Position numbers and translations under genes: made by a program. The notes under the pieces were generated by a model. The model did no database searches, was not told the DNA's origin, and was given only the letters and a program-made list of their open reading frames with translations. DNA of 64,000 nt from NCBI RefSeq assembly GCF_003589595.1, contig NW_020655294.1, forward strand, positions 2,340,476 through 2,404,475, read 5' to 3'. The first letter of the stretch is position 1; each line of letters opens with the position of its first letter. This stretch comes from Hyposmocoma kahamanoa. Its lineage: Eukaryota > Arthropoda > Insecta > Lepidoptera > Cosmopterigidae. Shown here piece after piece: positions 58,351 to 64,000 of the stretch.

Positions 58351-59015
58351 GTTGACAAATGACAACAATTTTTTTTTATTGTCCATGGTAGGCATTTTTT
58401 TCAATATTTTTTTTTATTAATAATTTTGGTTTGGATACAAGCCCTTGAGCCATGTCTTCGTTTAATTATGTTTCCGTAAATATGCCCACCACAAAGCTTA
58501 TCTTATAAAAGCAAAACTTATCTAGTATGAAGCCATTAATATTAAAAAAAAGATTCGCTGGGCCTTTTGGAGGGAAAAGTTTCGTTTTTATTTTGATTTT
58601 CAATTATTTAGTGAAATCTAGTTAAAAGTGGAATAGGATAGTGCTATGGTGCCTTAATCGAAGATTAAAACGCGAAATTATACGAATCTCGAACTAGAAT
58701 ACCCGTATCGGCCCGTTTTAAAGAATCCCGAGTCAATCCAAGCACGCCGTCTCAAATTGCCTATCCTCTTTGTGACGGCCATTTACAGAAACATAATTAA
58801 ACTTCATGTTTAGGCTAATGGCTTTGCCAAAACCTTAATAAATTAAAAAAAAAATGTATAACATAACCTTACTTTTTTGCTGGTGTTTTGTTTATTGAAT
58901 TAACCACAAACTAATATAACATTTAAAAGAAGAAGAAGAGATACTACGTATGAATTAACTAAGAAGAAAACAAATAATTGTCAGCGCAATATAGGTGCTG
59001 AAATTGTGTAAAATA
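58351..59015. promoter_or_regulatory. Divergent intergenic region (RBM33 / plus-strand gene)
   Basis: 665 bp separate the RBM33 start (58350, minus) from the start of the plus-strand gene (59016). No TATA box stands out in a convincing place. The region is free of recognisable mobile elements, unlike nearly every other gap in the window, which suits a shared bidirectional promoter. Both 5' UTRs must lie here. Confidence 0.5.
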
Positions 59016-59718
59016 ATGGCTGGAGACGAATGTGAGATTGAATACCTGGACGAGGATGAGGAATTGGTTCAACAGTGCATGCAAATCGTTCAAACAACGC
59101 CTGTTCCTGATAAAGCGAAAGTTGAAAGTTTAGACAGCGAATCTAACGACGATTTGCTTGTCGAACGAAAATTCGACCATTCCGCAGTCAAAAGACGGAA
59201 CAAAACTGAAGAGGAAGATTCCGACTATGATCCCAGAGACGATATGTTGCAACTTAAAAAGAAAAAGATAATAAAAAAGCCGCCGAAAAGAATCATTAAA
59301 ATTGATTCACAACAAGTATCCTTCTACGTAAGAAATAATGCAGAAAATGTGCAAAAACCTCTTAAAACGTACAGCAGAGTGCTTGAACAAGGGCTGCACG
59401 CAATTCAGAAAAAAACTGCGTCCAAGATGATAAAAGTGAAGGAAGTGCGTCCTGTTCCCCGTCCTGTTACAAAAACAACTGAAGAAATGCTAAAGGAACG
59501 CAAGAAACTTGATATTAGAATACCCGATTTTGAAGATCCACTATGTCTGCCCGTTCGGGCTTTTTTGAAGGATAACGCCGAGTTAAAGAAACTGAAAAGC
59601 TGGAATAATCTATGTCTAAGTTATCTTACAAAGGGTAATGAAGCTTTGGAGACTCGTGGAAAAATCAACTCTTCGAAGAGAACTGTTGTACTTAGTAATA
59701 GTAGAAATAGGATTGACG
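59016..59718 (+). CDS. Uncharacterised gene, exon 1
   Basis: 703 bp, 234 codons plus one base, ending RNRID-G at donor GTAAGT. Contains both acidic blocks and the lysine-rich block. A later segment reads PDFEDPLCLPVRAFLKDNAE and KLKSWNNLCLSYL, the least charged and possibly folded part. Confidence 0.78.
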
Positions 59719-62700
59719 GTAAGTATCTTCATAGTCATAATTGTTCACAGCCCGTCTTTACTCACTGCTAGGTACAGCCCTGTAATTTGTGCCATCCACC
59801 ATGATCTTGCACTAATCTCATCCATTTATGTACAAGACAAACTTTGACAATGTCGTCTACTCATATGCAGGACTTCCAGTTCTTGGCCATGAATCAAGTT
59901 TATTACATTTAAAAAAAGATCTTTATTTACATGAATTGACAAATGAACATATTTGATGATCAGTAAAAAAAGACTTAGTTTTTGACAGTGGCAGCAGAGT
60001 CATTCCAGCGAAAATGACACTGCGGTAGAAAAAAATAAATTACACAATTTGGTTTTAATTGTATAACTAGAATACTCCCAATAAATCAAATAATTAGAAA
60101 TAAATTAGATTTTTTGGATATTGTATTTTTTGTGTTCATTAATGCAGCCATAGTGCTCTCGACTATAGTGAATCATTTTTTCTTGTAATGTTAATAACAA
60201 TTTTCACGATTATTTGTGCATCTTTCTAAAAAAGTTCTATCCAAGAAAATACAATTTATGAATTTTAAAATGGTGATAAGTGATTTTATTTTATTGATAG
60301 AGGTATTAAAGTTTCAATAAATACACATTTCATGTTCCACCCGTCACAATGATACATACATATTTTTATTTTAACCAATAAATATACAATCTATTGGCAT
60401 TTGTTTTTGTAAAAGTAACAATTATGCTGAGGGTCATTATTTTGGCTTGGTTGGTCATTGTGGACATAAATAGGAATGTAAATATTAAGATTTGAAAGTG
60501 TGTCCCACAAATCACAGTGATGGATGGGACACACTTCTAAACGTTTTTATTTTGAATAAATAATTGTATTTTCATGGATTGAAGTTTTTACATTTGATGT
60601 GTTAAATTGTGACAATTGCGACACTATTTAGTGACAGGTGGGACAAGTTACATTTGAATACATGGAATTTTTAAAAATACACTGTTTATATGTAGATCCA
60701 TCATATGTAAGCACATTTTTTATAATTCTTCTCATAAGTAACACATTATAACGCGTAAAAAAGACAATTAAAAAGTGACAACATTTTTCCTGATGATTTT
60801 TCGTACCAGGAAATTCATGAAAAGTCTGTCTCCACTAGTTTTAACTATATATTCAAAAACTTCTAAAATTCGATATATTTTGATATGATCTCTTCTTCTT
60901 CAAGGATGCGGCAGGATTTTTCAAATTTATTAACGCATTTTACATGCATGACTTTGATTTCATGTCATCATAGATAGTGCTTCAAGAAAAATAATGGGAT
61001 TTCTTTATCAATTCTTTAATTCTGTTTTTTTTTTTTAAGCTAAAATGTCTTCATAACACAATAATTATAAAATATTTGCTTACTAACAATGTATCTCGCA
61101 TTAAAATGTGTAATTTTATTAACTCTGTGTATTCAATTGTAACTCGTCCCACCGGTCACAACTTAACATATTCATTTCCTTAAAATTTATCAAAGTTATT
61201 AATTAAGTGTATATATAAATTCGAATTTAACATTCAAGTTATCTTATATGAAAAACTTGCTGAACAAAATATTAATGGTTTGTCTTGATCTTGGCAATGA
61301 AGCCACCAACTCAAACAGGCAGGTGTCATGAGTGTCCCACCCATCACACTTAGAATTTAAAAGTTTTGAGTATAAATAATGTCATAAATTTATGTAAATA
61401 AATAGTCGCAGTTGAATTGCATATCTGGCTTCATGATATTTTCATTTTAAGTCTAATTAACCAATGGTTAGGGAGAAATTACATAAAATTCAAGAAAAAA
61501 GGAGTCAAAATGTCCCACCTGTCACTTTGGAATGGCCCAGCAATAATTTACCATCATAGTTATCTAAGAGCTTCTTTGGGTGTTCTGTTTGTTTGTCCTT
61601 TTTTCAAGAATTACGTTTTATGCTGAAATGCTGATTATTTCTGGAAACATGTAGGTATTAATATTAATACCTTTTGCTAACTTCCTGCATTTTGAAGGGA
61701 GTTCACAATCTTTGAAAAACATGTGAAGTGAACAACCCACATTTGGCCAGTGTGGCGGGCCATAGTCTAAACCCAGAAGATTAATTTTTTATAAGAGACA
61801 CATACAAACCTGTCACAAAATCTTAACAAGTTCTTCCCCGTCTAAAATTTTCAAAAATGTTCAAAATATGACTTTGGCTTATGTGACTGTTTTCGGTCTC
61901 ATTTGTTTACGTATATAATTTTTTTCGCGATATTTCATTATTTGGCTCTGGTTTGGGATTGTGTTTAGTGCTGAGCATTTTTACCTGTCACGGCCTAAAC
62001 ATAGTAATTGTTACGTTTAGGCCGCACCAGGCGGTCGCAATGCCGGTAAGAGTATGTACACGTCATGTTGAATCGATGTTTACCTAAAACTGACGTACGT
62101 CTTTAATTTGAGATTGACATTTCACATTAATCATTTTTTTGCTTAGTTTGCAACTTTTAAATCCAATTTGAAATTAAAGTTTTTTTTTTATTCGAAATAT
62201 ATATACTTTTTCCTCTTGGTCTTTCCAACTAATCTAATATTCAACATTTGCTTAGATTCAATAAGTCTCTACATTAAAAAAAATAAAAGATTTATATATT
62301 CCATGCAATTCATACTCTGTTTCTTTTAACAACTTTATCAAATACATTAAGATGGTAATACAAAATCATTGTTGTTTTTACAAGTTAATGATAAGTATAA
62401 TGAAAATAATGTTTCTGTCTTCAACTAAGTACTATGAGTATGCAATGCCCCTTACAGTTAGAGCATGGCTCAAACTTATACCCATTCTTTACAGGGAAGG
62501 TAGAAACATCAGTATGGAGTAAAATTTATGTAGAAACAGACAAAGGGGAGACGAAAATGGAAACCTACCGTTCCATCTTACCACGGTATAGAGAGAAAAA
62601 GATGCCAAAACAGTACAACTTGAATAGAGGTGTACAGAAACAGTTTAAGAACACATATGATGTTATACTGACGAAGGAATCTCAAAAGGATGAGGAGTTT

Positions 62701-62769
62701 TTGGTTGTGTATAAACCAGACGAAGCATTGAGTGCCGTTTATAAATTCGATAAGAAGAAAACAGAGTAG
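59016..62769 (+). CDS. Uncharacterised charged protein, two coding exons, 325 residues
   Basis: Exons 59016-59718 and 62495-62769. Donor ACG|GTAAGT, acceptor TTCTTTACAG, phase 1; the joined frame is 978 nt. The start is the ATG in AAATAATGG; the upstream GTG in the same frame is not used as a start. Residues 1-20 are acidic (YLDEDEELV), 63-80 are acidic (EEEDSDYDPRDD), and 81-95 are a lysine block (KKKKIIKKPPKRIIK) that looks like a nuclear localisation signal. The middle is Lys/Glu-rich helix. Exon 2 is basic (YREKKMPKQYNLNRGVQKQF) and ends YKFDKKKTE. I do not recognise a domain. Low-complexity charge pattern suggests a nuclear or chromatin-linked protein; that is inference. More exons in the 2.8-kb intron cannot be excluded. 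Confidence 0.72.
59719..62494 (+). other. Intron with seven copies of a 15-bp motif
   Basis: AT-rich intron without recognisable transposon ends. Copies of consensus GTCCCACCYRTCACW: 60334-60348 (+), 60502-60516 (+), 60516-60530 (-), 60630-60644 (-), 61146-61160 (+), 61334-61348 (+), 61512-61526 (+). The second and third abut tail to tail, making a palindrome. A weaker match is ACCTGTCACGG near 61984. Confidence 0.75.
62495..62769 (+). CDS. Uncharacterised gene, exon 2
   Basis: 275 bp after acceptor TTTACAG. The phase matches exon 1 (split Gly codon). 90 codons and TAG, encoding SVWSKIYVETDKGETK, YRSILPRYREKKMP and YDVILTKESQKDEEFLVVYK. No AATAAA lies directly after the stop; a SINE begins about 120 bp later. 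Confidence 0.72.
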
Positions 62770-62887
62770 GTATTATGGGAAATGAAACTATTTTTCTGGA
62801 GTTAAACCGCATAATTATATTTGGTTTTTTTTTTTCATTTTTCATTGGAGGCAATAGAGACTGACAATTGCCACTTTTTAACTGCTT

Positions 62888-63085
62888 TAACTGCCTCCGT
62901 GGCCGAATGGTTACCACGCTGGACTGCCACGCAGAGGTCCCGGGTTCGATTCCCGGACCGGGAGAAATATTTGTTTCTCTCGTGAGTTTGGGTGTAATTT
63001 GTGGTTGTCTATGTGTGTGTCCACGGCACCCGCGACACAGGGTTTCTCTAGTGCGGGGCCATATTGAGTGTGTGCGTTATTATTA
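62888..63085 (+). repeat. tRNA-derived SINE, family S1
   Basis: tRNA-like head with box A (TGGCCGAATGG) and box B (GGTTCGATTCC), then a shared body (GTGAGTTTGGGTGTAATTTG, TAGTGCGGGGCC) and a TTA-repeat tail. A SINE and not a tRNA gene, because the body is found at several other places in the window. Confidence 0.8.
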
Positions 63086-63560
63086 TTTTTTTTAAAAACA
63101 ATCTTTCATGACTGACAAATTTGTTTTGCTTCACTTGTAGTCGTTATTCTTCTTATGTAAGTCCTCTTATTCTCTACTATCATTTACGCACTCCAGCCTT
63201 TATCAGACCATTTTTAATTTGACCTGAGAATGTTTATTATGGCTGCCCGTTTTCAATTTTGAAAAAACAATGTGAAATGTTTTTTTGTATTTAATGTGAT
63301 AATTAATCTATCGGTCAGTCGATCAACTTGATCGTCTTGTAACTTAGTATCACAAAAAAAAAGAAAACCACCATCTTTTCACGTACACTTTAATTTTTTT
63401 TTGTTTATCACCTAACCCAGCCAGTCTCGATAAAAATAAATAACAACAAGTTTAACAAGGTTAACAAGTTTCAACAATAAATTATCATAATATTCTTTAT
63501 TCTTATTACACTCATTTAAATTGCATTAAACAGTAACTTGTACTCATGTAAAATTGTTAA

Positions 63561-63681
63561 CCCGTCACGCACTGTAGAGGCACACGGTGCCTCTATAGCG
63601 AAGCTGCGTTTTCATCCACTATTTAAATTAATAAAAATTGTAAAAACTTAATAATAAAGAGTCTCTGGAGCTCATGACGGG
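63561..63681. mobile_element. Short piggyBac-like MITE
   Basis: TTAA at 63557-63560 is followed by CCCGTCACGCACTG, and the right end reads CATGACGGG. Terminal repeats share CCCGTCA. The right flank is ATAT rather than TTAA, so the target duplication is decayed or the right end is misplaced. Contains a perfect 9-bp hairpin at 63575-63595. Confidence 0.5.
63575..63595. repeat. Perfect hairpin
   Basis: TAGAGGCAC, loop ACG, GTGCCTCTA: nine paired bases around a three-base loop, inside the left end of the short piggyBac-like MITE. Confidence 0.8.
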
Positions 63682-64000
63682 ATATTGGAAATATGAAACA
63701 TACTTAAATTCCCCATCACCTTTGTTTCATTTGTGTTGTTCTGTACATTTTCGCTGAGCATTTGTCCACTGCTGTGCGAATTCACAAGTTCTTTGAAAAG
63801 TGTTAGGAACCTAAAAAAATATAATCAAATAATCTCTTTTCTTACTAAAGTTAAAGACAATTATCATAAACCAATGGAATTACACAAATGGAAAGCGCAA
63901 CTTATGAAGCACCTAAGCATGAATGCGAGCATTGTTTTCACGCCGCCGCGTTGTTGTCTGTAAAATATTTAAAGCTCCTTATTTAATCACAAACAACAAC

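Larger units (their letters stand above)
63086..64000. other. 3' end of window
   Basis: AT-rich with one small MITE (63561-63681). A 76-codon frame at 63733-63963 has no recognisable motif; it could be an exon of a gene continuing outside, but nothing supports that. Confidence 0.4.

Noticed and set aside
59638..59847. Second frame over the end of exon 1
   Set aside because: Different frame from the supported CDS and crosses its splice donor; no motif.
62888..62962. tRNA gene with box A and box B
   Set aside because: The tRNA-like head is attached to a conserved body and tail present in other copies, so it is a SINE.
1..64000. CRISPR arrays, operons, phage or plasmid features
   Set aside because: The window is intron-containing insect DNA; no regularly spaced direct repeats of that type or bacterial gene layout was seen.

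Overview
The window is eukaryotic nuclear DNA, almost certainly from a moth or butterfly. Genes are split into short exons with GT-AG introns. The background is very AT-rich, and the non-coding DNA is packed with insect-type repeats: tRNA-derived SINEs, RTE and CR1/jockey-like LINE tails, piggyBac and its MITEs, and a repeat ending in CCGACTTCAAAAAAGGAGG that I know as common in Lepidoptera. I assembled three genes by hand, checking splice sites and reading-frame phase at every junction.

(1) 35-9876, plus strand: the last nine exons (about 475 residues) of an endoplasmic reticulum metallopeptidase 1 (ERMP1/Felix-ina) homologue. They carry the multi-pass membrane part and the lumenal C-terminal domain. 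The M28 peptidase domain lies upstream of the window.

(2) 58350 down to 18432, minus strand: an RBM33-type RNA-binding protein. I find 18 coding exons over about 40 kb with a joint reading frame of 2889 nt (962 residues). It has an acidic N-terminus, a Pro/Arg-rich repeat exon, the family's INPHFKG motif, Arg/Glu-rich coiled coil and a C-terminal RRM. The RRM is split by an 8.6-kb intron holding a broken piggyBac transposase. Two exons are extremely GC-rich islands in AT-rich surroundings. The 5.4 kb beyond the stop may be a long 3' UTR.

(3) 59016-62769, plus strand: a two-exon gene for a 325-residue charged, probably nuclear protein that I do not recognise. It is divergent from RBM33 with only 665 bp between the start codons. 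Its intron holds seven copies of a 15-bp motif, GTCCCACCYRTCACW, which no repeat family I know explains.

The rest is mobile-element history. A piggyBac-type MITE has intact TTAA target duplications (52246-52759). A GC-rich TA-flanked MITE is nested in another repeat (35720-35876). A MITE pair is bracketed by 90-bp perfect inverted arms made from SINE sequence (31904-32403). LTR-like repeats sit in inverted orientation around 30-31 kb, and several element families occur in inverted or nested copies. I saw no CRISPR array, prokaryotic operon, rRNA or free-standing tRNA gene. Family names for repeats come from recognition only; no database search was possible.
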